A DNA stretch of 64,000 nucleotides from Oxytricha trifallax (taxonomy: Eukaryota > Ciliophora > Spirotrichea > Sporadotrichida > Oxytrichidae). Shown here piece by piece: positions 48,111-57,189 of the stretch (positions within the stretch are counted from its first letter, which is position 1; every line of letters starts with the position of its first letter). A program made the position numbers and the translations under genes. The stretch covers positions 1-64,000 of the forward strand of contig ARYC01019429.1 in assembly GCA_000711775.1 (NCBI GenBank), read 5' to 3'. The notes beneath the pieces were generated by a model. That model was not told the origin of the DNA. It ran no database searches and saw only the letters and a program-made list of their open reading frames with translations.

Positions 48111-48877
48111 ATGGAATCTATAAGTACTGCAATGAAGAGGCTTGAAGCTTAAGAAATGATATCAAGATTTAGAAGCAAGGAAGAACTCTATCGATACCTC
48201 ACTTAGCATGGTAAGCATGTGACATAAACTTAATCATATACTATAGTGGGTATATTCCTTCCAACGATGGAAGGTACCAAAATTTCATTCTTAAAAGCGA
48301 TACTCTGCGATGAGAAGAAAGCCTTCAAAAACAATGAAATAAAATTGATAGAAATACCAAACTACCCAGACATTTCAGTCACTAATCTCTACGAGGATGC
48401 GATGAAAGATGAAGAGTTGGAAGTTTATCCTCCTACCAAAAAACAACTCTCTAAAAAGCTTCCAGAAAGGAGATTCTTCTTTGAAGTTCTTGGCACTTTA
48501 AGAGAGAGTTACCTCAGAGAGATCATTGAAGAAGCTCACTGAAGATAAAAGAAGCAAGGCATACTAATAAGCGAGACCTGGCTCGCGGAGCTTAACAAGC
48601 ACCCATACCTCTCTAGTAAGCTTTGACACATAACTTTGTAGAGAAAACTGGAACTGGTATATTCCTAATGAAAGAGCATGCGAAGGTTCACAGAGAGAGA
48701 AAGTCATAGACTATTTATGAAGTGAGCAAGAGACTTTATAAAGTTGTTTAAAAGCCAGAAGAAATGAACATAGATGCAGGAGCTGGCACAAAGAGAAGAA
48801 ATATGGGCCCAAGCAAGCCATAAGAAGAGGAGAAGAAAGAGAAGCCAAATCCCTTTCTGGGTTAATTTAATATGTGA
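48111..48877 (+). pseudogene. TBE1 copy 2 22-kDa gene, truncated by deletion
   Basis: Identical layout to copy 1. A net 24-nt deletion after IIEEAH creates CAC-UGA (48,540-48,542), ending the protein about 40 codons before intron 2. Intron 2 (48,616-48,641, 26 nt) is preserved, and coding after it (KKTGTGIFLMKE) is still in frame. Confidence 0.85.
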
Positions 48878-48879
48878 AT

Positions 48880-49943
48880 ATATTCATTCGTTTAAATCTA
48901 AAACTTATTTATAAACATCATTCTTCCCTCTCTAGCACAAATTGTTGTCTTATCTATGCTCACTCTCTTACAGCTGCTTCGAATTAAGTCAACTGTATCG
49001 ATGGGCAAGTCATGCATAAGATGATACAGCAGCAGCTTCTTGTAGTGAGTCTTGATTTAGCTCCAGTAGAATTCAAATTAAATTATGGGGTATAAGGAAC
49101 GTTGTATAAAGGAGTTATGTTTAACTCTTCATAAGCTTTCTTAGACTCCTTAGTCTTATGAACTGAAAGGTTATCAACAAACAGGATGATTTCTTGGTTA
49201 CTATACTTCTCTCTGAGTTTATGTAGGAACTCTATATACTACTCTCGCTTAATAGAGCGAGGGTGAAAAACATAACTCTCTAAGCCTGAATCTTCACTTA
49301 TACCAGCTAATATTGCATGGGTGACTACCTTCACTTTTTAGTCATAAACTTCTATATTATCATACTTCTTATACCAAGACTTATTAATAAAAGTGTTGAA
49401 GATGAATACAGCTTCATCAGCGTGTATGAACTTGATGTTATTAGTAATAGCCCTCTTCATTTAATCATATATATAGTTTAAATTATTACTATAAAATGGC
49501 ACTGTAAAATCAATCACTCTCTTCACTCTGTTGACAGTCCTTGAAAGTAATACCATTTCTTCTATAAATGTTGGCTATAGTCTAAGGAGAGATACGTATA
49601 TCAGGAAACTTGCGATGAAACATTACAGCTCGCTAGTCTAGAGCAAAGTGTGCCCAATACTTTAAAGTCTTAGAGTCACAGAGGTAGTCAATATGGTGCT
49701 GTGAGAACTTTTATTTTCTAGCAGGATGCTTTCATGTACCAGAATTAAAATGCTATACAGCTAACATGCGTGATACCTAACAGTAGAAGCACTCTTGTGT
49801 AAGAGATTTGCTATAGCTGCATAATTCAATACTGGTTTGACTTAATCTATATTAATACTCGTACCATACCTAAGCTTAAGCAGTAAATCTAAATATTTCT
49901 CATCATAAATAGACCCTAAATTTCGCTAATTTCTATTTCTCAT
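48880..49943 (-). pseudogene. TBE1 copy 2 transposase pseudogene
   Basis: Start MRNRN at 49,943. Defects: shared UGA at codon 71; a 1-nt deletion near 49,769; a 1-nt insertion near 49,540; and a 4-nt deletion near 49,080 that removes the FNGIE block containing the catalytic Glu. It lacks the 1-nt deletion of copy 1, so the VIDFTVPFYSNN reading is intact here. Confidence 0.85.
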
Positions 49944-49960
49944 TTTGCAAATTGACCTAA

Positions 49961-50045
49961 TTTCTCTACTAACCCCAATAAGACCCCAACTATACCCTAC
50001 AAATCAAAGCACTTATAAACCTCACTAAGGGGTTTTGGGGTTTTG
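49961..50045 (-). repeat. TBE1 copy 2 right terminal inverted repeat
   Basis: 85 bp, inverted match of 45,962-46,046 with one mismatch. Confidence 0.95.
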
Positions 50046-50541
50046 AATGCTCGAACTCATGATGAATGTATCGTCCTGGTCCTCTGTATATCTTTCCTGA
50101 CTTGTTTGTTTTTACCCAAACTCTGGCTTCTACCCATCTATAGCAATGTTTTTTACGAAAGTGCAACTCAAGTTTACCATTCGTAACCACATAAAAAAAT
50201 AGCCTTCCTCTTGAATAAGGTAGCATTGGTATCGCTTTTATTTGCTTATCTGAATTGCAGTTATATGGCAAATCAAAACAGTTGAGTTCCCAGGGTGGGT
50301 CCATAACTACTGCTCTAAATAATGTTTCAGATCTAAGGAGCTAATTCTTATGAAGTTCTTCCCAAATTTCTTGTACTCTAACATCGCATTACATTACTAT
50401 AGGTTCTTGAGCCAAGTGAGTTGGTTTATGTCGTGATTTGCGAGAAGTCTGAATTCTTTAATGATTCTCTTTTTTATGATTTCTTGACAACTTTTCTTGT
50501 GTACATGTTGAGATTATCTGTGGCTGATTCTGAAATTGCAC
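50046..50541 (-). CDS. MT-A70 family adenine-N6 methyltransferase, catalytic part, cut by TBE copy 2
   Basis: Frame open from 50,541 to the TBE edge. Motifs: VMQCDVRVQEIWEEL, then VVMDPPWELNCFDLPY with the DPPW catalytic tetrad (50,304), KAIPML, LFFYVV, a VWVKTNKSGKIYRG block matching IIWVKTN..RTGR of METTL3-type enzymes, and HHEFEH where the family has NHGKEH. Removing the TBE and one AAT continues in frame as SLEY (45,958 downward), aligning with CLVG of KEHCLVG. Oxytricha MT-A70 proteins include the DNA 6mA methyltransferase MTA1. Here the GRTGH loop is altered (GPGRY) and the domain C-terminus is not recognisable beyond the insertion, so activity is doubtful. Confidence 0.75.
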
Positions 50542-50687
50542 TCATCACATTCAAAGGCTTTTTTCATATATTTTTTAATCTTTTCCACCAAATGATTTCT
50601 TGAGTAATGCGAATACACAGCTGATCTTGAACCTGAGTATCTATAGGTAGTAACTGGGCATTTATGGTTTTGAGGAATAATTTCCAT
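50380..50687 (-). CDS. C2H2-type zinc-finger N-terminal segment upstream of MT-A70
   Basis: Frame starting MEIIPQNHKCPVTTYRYSG at 50,687, with a finger FECDECNFRISHRQSQHVHK (C-x2-C...H, last ligand His or Cys). It is in another phase than the MT-A70 frame and overlaps it. Either a frameshift or small eliminated piece near 50,400-50,420 joins them into one finger-methyltransferase protein, or they are separate. The 60-codon plus-strand frame at 50,421 is a shadow. Confidence 0.45.
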
Positions 50688-50767
50688 TTTTATTATATTT
50701 ATACTTATTTTTTTCTTTGCTCAAATACTCATTTTCATTCGTTAAATTGAATATTTAAACTCATGCA

Positions 50768-50806
50768 AGAATGTTGACATTTGTGAAAGAATGTAGACAA
50801 CATTTT
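50768..50806 (+). repeat. Subterminal AATGTTGACA repeats, left end of candidate element
   Basis: AGAATGTTGACATTT and AGAATGTAGACAACATTTT lie in tandem, about 190 bp before the transposase start. Inverse-orientation relatives occur at 55,469-55,506. Confidence 0.4.
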
Positions 50807-50996
50807 ATTTTTTAATTTTAACTATACTTTTTAAAGACTTTATAACTTATTAACTTTAAAACCTAAATTTTATTTTAAGAAACTTAAAATTTTACTCTAT
50901 ATCCAATTATACTAAGTTTAGAGTGTGTAAGCTTTGTGATTATTTTTCGTTTCTTGGATTTATAATATCAAGAGAAAAAAGTTGAAATGTTAAGGT

Positions 50997-52044
50997 ATAG
51001 AGCTATTTCACAAATTACGAGAGTGTCAGCTTATAAAATTATATTGATTTGCAAATTATATAGACAAGTTGCAAAAGAAAGCTCTCAAAGGTTTAATAAT
51101 TTTGAAAATTAAATTGATGAAGTATGGGACAAAATGAATGCTAAAAGGCAAAAACCAAACTCCATGAATAAATCAAAGCTTGGATTGCGAGTTAATATAC
51201 ACTGATTAAGTAGTCTGGTAAAACATTGGCTCAAAGATGCGTGTTTATTCATAGAGCTCACCCTAAAATTAAACCCTCAAGTTTGTAACTTGTACAAATA
51301 ATTAAATGATAAAGAGAAAGTATCAAATAGGCCAAGTATCCTCCAGTCTGCTAGCTACAAAAAAGATAACGAGCCCTCTAAGACTTGCAATAAGGAATTG
51401 CAAATTACCTTTAGATCGGGTTCACAGTAGTGTTCATTGATGAAACAATGTTCATATATAGCACAGTTCTAAGACGAGATTATAGCGCTAGAAACTAAAA
51501 CATCACTCATTTTATAGGTTAAGGAAAGAATCTAGCAATAGCAGTGACTGCAGCTATATCCTACACAGGCGGATTAGAATATTTCTATTAATTCAGTCAA
51601 TTTGTCTACTCTGAAAGATTTACTAGCTTATAATAAGGATTATTAGGAAAGCTAGGTGCTAAGGATGTTGTTTTCATTATGGACAACCTGAGAGTTCATT
51701 ACAGCAAAATAGTACAGGAATATTTGAACACAGCAGATATTCCAGTGATCTTCACTCCTTCATACTTTCCCGATTCGAACCCCATCGAGAACTTTTTCAA
51801 TTTAGTGAAACAAAAGTATAAGCGAGATAAGTTGGCAGCTTTATGTAACAACATAAATCTAAATTAAAAGAAGCTGGTGAATGAAAATTTCAGATGCAAT
51901 GAAGAAGAAGATATTATAAGTTTGTGTAAGAAAAGGAATAGAAAGAATTAATAATTTAAGTTTATGAATTAATTCAAATAAAATTTATTATAAATTTTGA
52001 GTCTTTTTGGAGCTGAATTCTAGCCAAAAAAATATTTTGGCTGA
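50997..52044 (+). pseudogene. Tc1/IS630-type DDE transposase of the candidate element
   Basis: The catalytic part is one continuous frame from 51,421 to UGA at 52,042: TVVFIDETMF (first Asp), VVFIMDNLRVHYSK (second Asp) and PDSNPIENFFN (Glu), with 34 residues between the last two (DD34E). The N-terminal part starts MLRYRAISQITRVSAYKI at 50,997 in another phase; a 1-nt shift near 51,204 and one UGA near 51,307 precede the catalytic frame (LIKQSGKTLAQRCVF between them). SNPIE and MDNLRVH are more canonical than in TBE1. It may be recently active or have an undetected intron at the shift. Confidence 0.75.
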
Positions 52045-52099
52045 ATATCCTTGCTCTATGCTGTGCTTTTCATCTTCGTGTCCCCTGGCTTTTAAAAGA

Positions 52100-52791
52100 T
52101 CATCTAGACATTTCCTCCCCTGAGTCGTTTAAAGCTCTAACCGACTTCCAGCTTTTATTTAGGCTTTCGAGGGCCAACTACCTTGAAGCTTTCTTTGAGC
52201 AAGTGAATTGTTTTTCTTGGGCACTCTTTTAAAAATATTAGCTTATCAAAATATATTACTAGAAAAAACGGATTTTAAAGGAGCTTCTCATGCCAATTAT
52301 CAGAGACCATAATATAATTTTTCTTTTCTTTATTTTATGTTTCATCATTCCTTAGGTCTTGGGCATGTATAATTATTTTATTTGTGTATTCTGGCTCAAG
52401 AGTGTTTAGCACAGTAAATAATGTTGCCTATCTATTGGCTTCTTGCCATTCATATCTGGCAAGTATTCCAGTATGCGCTTGTCATCACCAACCTAGAGCA
52501 TGATGTTTTTAACTGACAGGGGCTCCTCATATTAAGGGACCTTGATTATTTTAATCTCATTATTTGTATAAATATTTTTTTCTTCTTTCAATATCTACCT
52601 CAAATAGTCTTTGTTAATGGACTCAGTGGGAGGTAGATGTATATTTACTATAAATAATTTTAGCTAAGCATTTACCTACAGACTTCAGTAAGGTATCTGT
52701 AATTGTCGGTCTTTGACCTAAACTTAGCAGAGAGTTGACTTGCAGCAATCTTTCTTTTCTAGTTAAGTGAATTGTTATCTTAATTAGTCAT
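52100..52791 (-). CDS. 22-kDa-like protein of the candidate element, intact with one intron
   Basis: Start MTNQDNNSLNQKRKIAAS at 52,791. KFRSKTDNYRYLTEV aligns with RFRSKEDLYRYLTQH of TBE1. A 32-nt intron (GTAGGT...TATAG, about 52,637-52,668) falls at the same site and phase 1 as TBE1 intron 1, and exon 2 reads NIHLPPTESINKDYL, NEIKIIKVPQYEEPLSVKNI and EYLPDMNGKK, colinear with the TBE1 core. Total 692 nt minus 32 gives 220 codons with no other UGA, ending EEMSR-UGA. Identity to TBE1 is low, so an intact frame implies selection or recent activity. Function unknown. It ends 55 bp from the transposase stop. Confidence 0.75.
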
Positions 52792-53282
52792 TTAATTAAA
52801 TGGTTTTTTAGTGTTTACTTCCATTTAATAAGATTTACTAATGTAATTAAAAATTACTAACTAATAAGTACTATAAATTATCATAATAAAATCTTTGAAA
52901 TTTTATCACAAAACTTATGTTTTGTAAGGCAGTTAGGAACACAAGAATAATTTTAATGTTTTAAAAAATAAAAATTTTGTGATGAAAATTCACATAAGTG
53001 TTTGACTAAGTTTTATTAAAACATATTTAAATATTGAAGGTGAATTAATTATTCAAATCATAAAAAATCCCCTTTTTTTTCATGCATATTGAAAACTGTG
53101 TGCCTTGTTTTACTTTTATGATGACAATTTATATAGAAAATTTCTCATAAGAGGCCAAATCACCCACCATTTTAATCGCAGATAGCACCTTTTCAGACCA
53201 ATCTTGGCATGATAGCTGCTTGGATCAAGTGCAAACCAGAAAAAGATGAGAATTCAAAATAAACAAAAAGCATTCAAGCAAA

Positions 53283-55345
53283 ATGTCTAAGGCTGAAAAA
53301 CACCATATAAAAATTATCAAGAGTTTTCGAATCTTTTAGTATGGTTAAAAATGAAATTGAAAATATAAGCGAAGGACCTCTGGCTGGGATGAGTAAAGAA
53401 AATATTCAAAACTTTATCAGAGTATAGCGCAAAAATCTTAAGAGAAGCAATATAGTTCTAATGATGAAAACATGTTCAAGAAGGGATCGATGAATTTAAA
53501 ATAAAGAAGGATTTCCAGTATTCTGCAAAGGTGTCACTCTAAGTCTGACTCCAAGTTGCTACTTGATCATTCAGAAAAGGATAATTATTGGTTGATTAAG
53601 ATGAGAAGCTTCCTATTAAGGTTATACTTAGCTTCAGTTCTGCCTAAAAGAATCTGTAAAAAAACTTTTGTTAAGCAGTGTGAAGAGCGCTATCCAAAAA
53701 AATTAATAGCTGTTAAGTAAAGCGATAGATCACACAGCTCAATAAAATTTACCAACAATTTTAGAGTTTCTTAAATAACGTCAACATTCTGTCATTTTAG
53801 AAATATTCTGGCATTACTAACCTGAGGTGGTAATTAAAATGAACTTGTTAATGGTTTAAGTAGTACTTCTATGGCAAAGAAGGAGGCTTGCAAATAAAAA
53901 CTTTCTTGCCATTTGTTGAAAAATCAAAGAATTTCTGTCTTGTTAATGAAGTAGATAGAGAGTCAGGTCTTGAAATTCTTGAATCTATAGTGCTTCAGTA
54001 CTTTTATATGGGACAAGACGCCTCAAAAAAGGACTTATCATACTGGCGCTTAAAATTAAACCTAACAGAATTTCATAGCTGTTGAAGTCACAAGAAAGCA
54101 AGGTAGTTCTTAAATAATGCTTAGAGGATCTAAGTTATTCGAAAAAACTTGCTGAACTTTTTTCAGCTTATCCCAAAAAGTTTCTTTGGGCAAGATTGTT
54201 AGAATAACTAAAAATTATGAGCTAAGTGCTTAGCTTATAATTGCTTAAATTATTTCAAAGCTAAGTTTAAACAAAGACGAAGGCTCACAAATTGATGATT
54301 TGCTGTCTCTTGTCCATTAGAGATAACTACTTAGCGAACTTGTTTAAGCAAAGAAAGTGTCGATTTTGATATGTCGAAACTTTTAAAAATTTTCCATAGC
54401 TTAAAAAATTACCATTTAAAAAAGTTTAGGATATAATTGATGCTCCTCTCGAAAACTTAAATGCAAGTGTGTAGAAGATCATTGTCAATGGTGTTGACAG
54501 AAAATAAGAGACTTCTAAAGAGTCATGCTAGGAATATTTTGATGAAAGAATTTAGAGTTTAGGTTTGAAATTGCAAAGTGAACTTGAAATTTTTTTCAAG
54601 TTGTCTGAGAAACTAAGCAATAATTCTGATTAGTATGTGAACTCTTTTTACTAGTCTATGATAGCTGCAGTATTATCAATTTCTAACTCAAGAATCACAT
54701 TGGTTGAAATGCCTACAGGTTCTGGCGAAACTTGGATATAGGCTCTGCTTGTAAGTTATTTTTCCAGTTATTTATAACAAGTGAAAATTTTTGAACCTAG
54801 CTTATTCCTGAAGAACATGATAGATGAAAGATTAGGATGGACTATTGATAATTTGAGAGTTATGGATCTAGATTCTTATTACAAACAATAAATCAAAGAT
54901 AATGTTTTAAATTTTGACGAGTATGACAGTGTTATTGAAAAAAGATCATTTTATCTATTGGAAAGTCTCTCACAGGTTGTGGGCTTTACAAAACAGAACT
55001 AAATATATGTATATATTTTCCGCAACAAAAGGGCGCTATCACAAGTATATTTTGCAAGGCATGTTTGAGAATATGACTGAAATGCAGTTCTTATCTGAGA
55101 AATAGGTTGCTTTAAGTCAAGTAGAAGAAGATATCTGCCAGGTTATTTGCATTTAAAAGAATCAGAAGCTATTGATTGCTATAGCTTGCTAAATAGAACA
55201 TCACATGCAAAATTTTCCATTAATTATCATTTATTCGAAGGAAAACTAGGGAGAAATTGTAATCTTTCAATTACAATAGTTGCATCTGATTAAAGAATTG
55301 ATTGATACTTAAGGAGACTTATGGAAGTTTTTTCTAAAAATCTCC
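53283..55345 (+). pseudogene. Superfamily-2 helicase-like gene, frame-broken
   Basis: N-terminal frames: MSKAEKHHIKIIKSF (53,283), NEIENISEGPLAGMSKENIQ (53,352), KSDSKLLLDHSEKDNYWLIK (53,480-53,825) and KEGGLQIKTFLPFVEKSKNF (53,843-54,085). Core frame 54,370-55,068 (232 aa): TLVEMPTGSGETWIQALL is motif I with Lys replaced by Glu, NFDEYDSVIEK is motif II (DEYD in place of DExD), and after a frame change YIFSATKGRYHKY is motif III and FPLIIIYSKENQ resembles motif IV. The order I-II-III-IV is that of SF2 helicases or SecA-like ATPases. GSGET should not bind ATP normally. Several shifts imply decay, IESs or introns. Position equals that of the kinase gene in TBEs. Confidence 0.55.
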
Positions 55346-55420
55346 ATTTTTTTAATAATTAAAATAAATATAAAATTTATTTAAGTTTTTAATTATTAAA
55401 TATAAACTTCATTTTAATAT

Positions 55421-55815
55421 GATCTTCGAGAGTCATCGTTTAAAACAATGTCTCTCAAGAATTTAAAATATCAACATTTTTATCAACATTTTTGTCAATA
55501 TTTTTCATTATATTCAAATAAATTTCTCGACATCTAAGAGGATACGATAATTCCTTATAAAATAAGAAAATATTTCTATCTTAAGTAAAAATATGATTTT
55601 TAAAACTAAGTTAAATTAAGGAATCTTAATAAGGCACCCTAAAAATCCTAACAGATTTATGACTATAGCCTTTAGGATGTAATTAACTTAAATAAGAAAT
55701 AAAATGTTTTATTAGAGAAGTTAATATATGATTATTTTTAACAATGACTTATTTATGCTTTAAAAAATTAAAAAATCCTCGAGATACACTGTTTTAAACG
55801 TTGACTCTCGAAGAT
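55421..55815. repeat. MITE-like inverted-repeat element
   Basis: Terminal inverted repeats of about 43 bp: ATCTTCGAGAGTCA-CGTTTAAAACA...TCTC-AG at 55,421-55,463 and the inverse at 55,773-55,815, with a few mismatches and about 310 bp of AT-rich non-coding DNA between them. The left end overlaps the AATGTTGA repeats at 55,469-55,506, so its relation to the neighbouring element is unclear. Confidence 0.7.
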
Positions 55816-55839
55816 AAAAAAATTTATATCAACATAAAT

Positions 55840-56965
55840 TCTAGCTTTAAATCTATCATAACTATAACATCTCAATGCAACTTAAAACACTACATGTTAA
55901 AGCAGCTGCAGCAAAAGTGTGTCTGGCTTCAACTATTATAAATAGTCAGAATTCAGGGTGCCTACATGCCAAGCATCAGATCCTAGCTTTCTAGAAATTA
56001 TCAAAGACAAAGAAAAAGGCATACTTTATCTTCCCTAAGAATATGGTATTGGGGTTGACACAAAGTTTAAAGTGGATGGTATAGTGCTTTTTGCTTCACT
56101 AGTGACGTCCGAAACTCAATTATAACAAATGATAGGAAAGAGAGTAGGAGCTAAGATTAACAGAGAGGCATCATGTTTGAGTAATTAGCAGATTCATAAA
56201 CTTTATTTTGAGGAAGCCTCAAGAGACAGCATAACATGAAACTTCGTGAGCTTTCTTCACTTTTCAAAGTAATATACTGACGCAGGAACAATGGAAGATA
56301 GGCAGAAATTATTGAAGATGTGCAGCTTGAGGATGAAAACCTGTTAACTTTGAAAGACTTAAAGAGCATAGTAGGTTTAAAGCTTTATTCAACCTTAATT
56401 CAAGGAATAGATTATTTAGGCTTGTGTTCCGTGTAATTATCTATAGTGCTTAAGAGATAAGAGTTTTTTAGTAATGCTTAATTTTTCATGCATTTGATTA
56501 AATTAAATTTTCAAACAAATTTTAGAGAATGAGATGACTGTAATATCCGAGAAGGAGATGAGTGTGATTCAGATTGCCAAGTAGAAAGGAGATGGAACTG
56601 CTTTGGAGGCGACGCTGAGACTCAAAATTATTGTAAATACACAAATAGCCTTAGCTAAATATTGTCAAATATACGGGTGATTAATAGTTTGCAATAGGAT
56701 TCTCTCAGGCTATGGTAAGTTTCAAATCTGGTAAACTGTCAGAAGAAGAGGCAAGTGTTATAATTTAGAACAGCTTACTGATAGACTTGTAATCTTTAAA
56801 AGTGGGCTTAGTTATTTAGAGTCTAAATTCTTTAATTTCTAAGCGCTATTTCCAAACATCGTTGATGAATATACCATACCCAGAAGACACTGTTAAGACA
56901 TCTTTAGCGGTGGCTACTGCAACACTTGGAACACGTACGAGATAAGAATTGAATAGGAGAAATGA
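55840..56965 (+). CDS. Cysteine-rich (DUF4215-like) protein gene, germline copy
   Basis: Plus-strand pieces: SKSVSGFNYYKQSEFRVPT and DPSFLEIIKDKEKGILYLPQ (55,915-56,250), then QAEIIEDVQLEDENLLTLKD (about 56,300-56,390), then DDCNIREGDECDSDCQVE and RRWNCFGGDAETQNYC (56,535-56,640), which matches the Myxococcus-type Cys-rich repeat (CDDGN..GDGCDSxCxVExGWxC..GGDAxTxxxC) abundant in ciliate surface proteins; its first Cys is UGA here. The end is readable as KSGKLSEEEASVIIQNSLLI and SLAVATATLGTRTR. The minus-strand frame at 56,157 is a shadow. Frame changes suggest IESs or decay. Confidence 0.5.
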
Positions 56966-57180
56966 TTAAAAATAATAGTATGAAATTACTCTATGTATCA
57001 TTAATTGCAGTTTAAGTTAATAGGTATATTTAATAACGATAATTAAGTTAACTAAATAGGAATATAATTTGATTTAATCATTTTTCTTATTAGTAGCTGT
57101 AATGTATTTAAAAATTCGTTTTGCATTTTTAAATTTACTTTCCCCATTTTGAATGTATTTTATTAATTGAACATATTATT
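56751..57180 (+). repeat. Inverted duplicate of 34,719-35,145
   Basis: See the entry at 34,719. Homology starts abruptly at GCAAG (56,751), inside the coding-like sequence, and runs past the gene end to about 57,180. Confidence 0.8.
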
Positions 57181-57189
57181 TTAAAAAAT

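Larger units (their letters stand above)
45962..50045. mobile_element. TBE1 transposon, copy 2, decayed
   Basis: A 4,084-bp element flanked by AAT (45,959-45,961 and 50,046-50,048), with the same gene order as copy 1 and high identity throughout (mid-90s percent by eye). The terminal repeats differ at one position (GTATTGTTGG on the left, GTATAGTTGG on the right). All three genes are broken. It is inserted inside the MT-A70-like reading frame on its right. Confidence 0.95.
50768..55506. mobile_element. Candidate new TBE-related transposon carrying a helicase-like gene
   Basis: Gene order mirrors a TBE in inverse orientation: transposase (plus, 50,997-52,044), 22-kDa-like gene (minus, 52,100-52,791) ending 55 bp from it, then a divergently oriented third gene (plus, from 53,283). 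The third gene encodes SF2 helicase motifs instead of finger/kinase. No C4A4 ends. Instead AATGTTGACA-type words are repeated near both proposed ends in inverse orientation (50,768-50,806 and 55,469-55,506). Boundaries are inferred, not proven by a target duplication. Confidence 0.5.

Noticed and set aside
49990-50304. 104-codon standard-code ORF taken as a whole protein
   Set aside because: Its last 18 codons are TBE terminal repeat; only the part above 50,048 is MT-A70.
50768-55506. C4A4 terminal repeats for the helicase-bearing element
   Set aside because: Searched near both proposed ends and found none; the element is therefore not a canonical TBE.
56157-56369. 70-codon minus-strand ORF
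   Set aside because: Antisense to the better-supported plus-strand coding pieces of the cysteine-rich gene.
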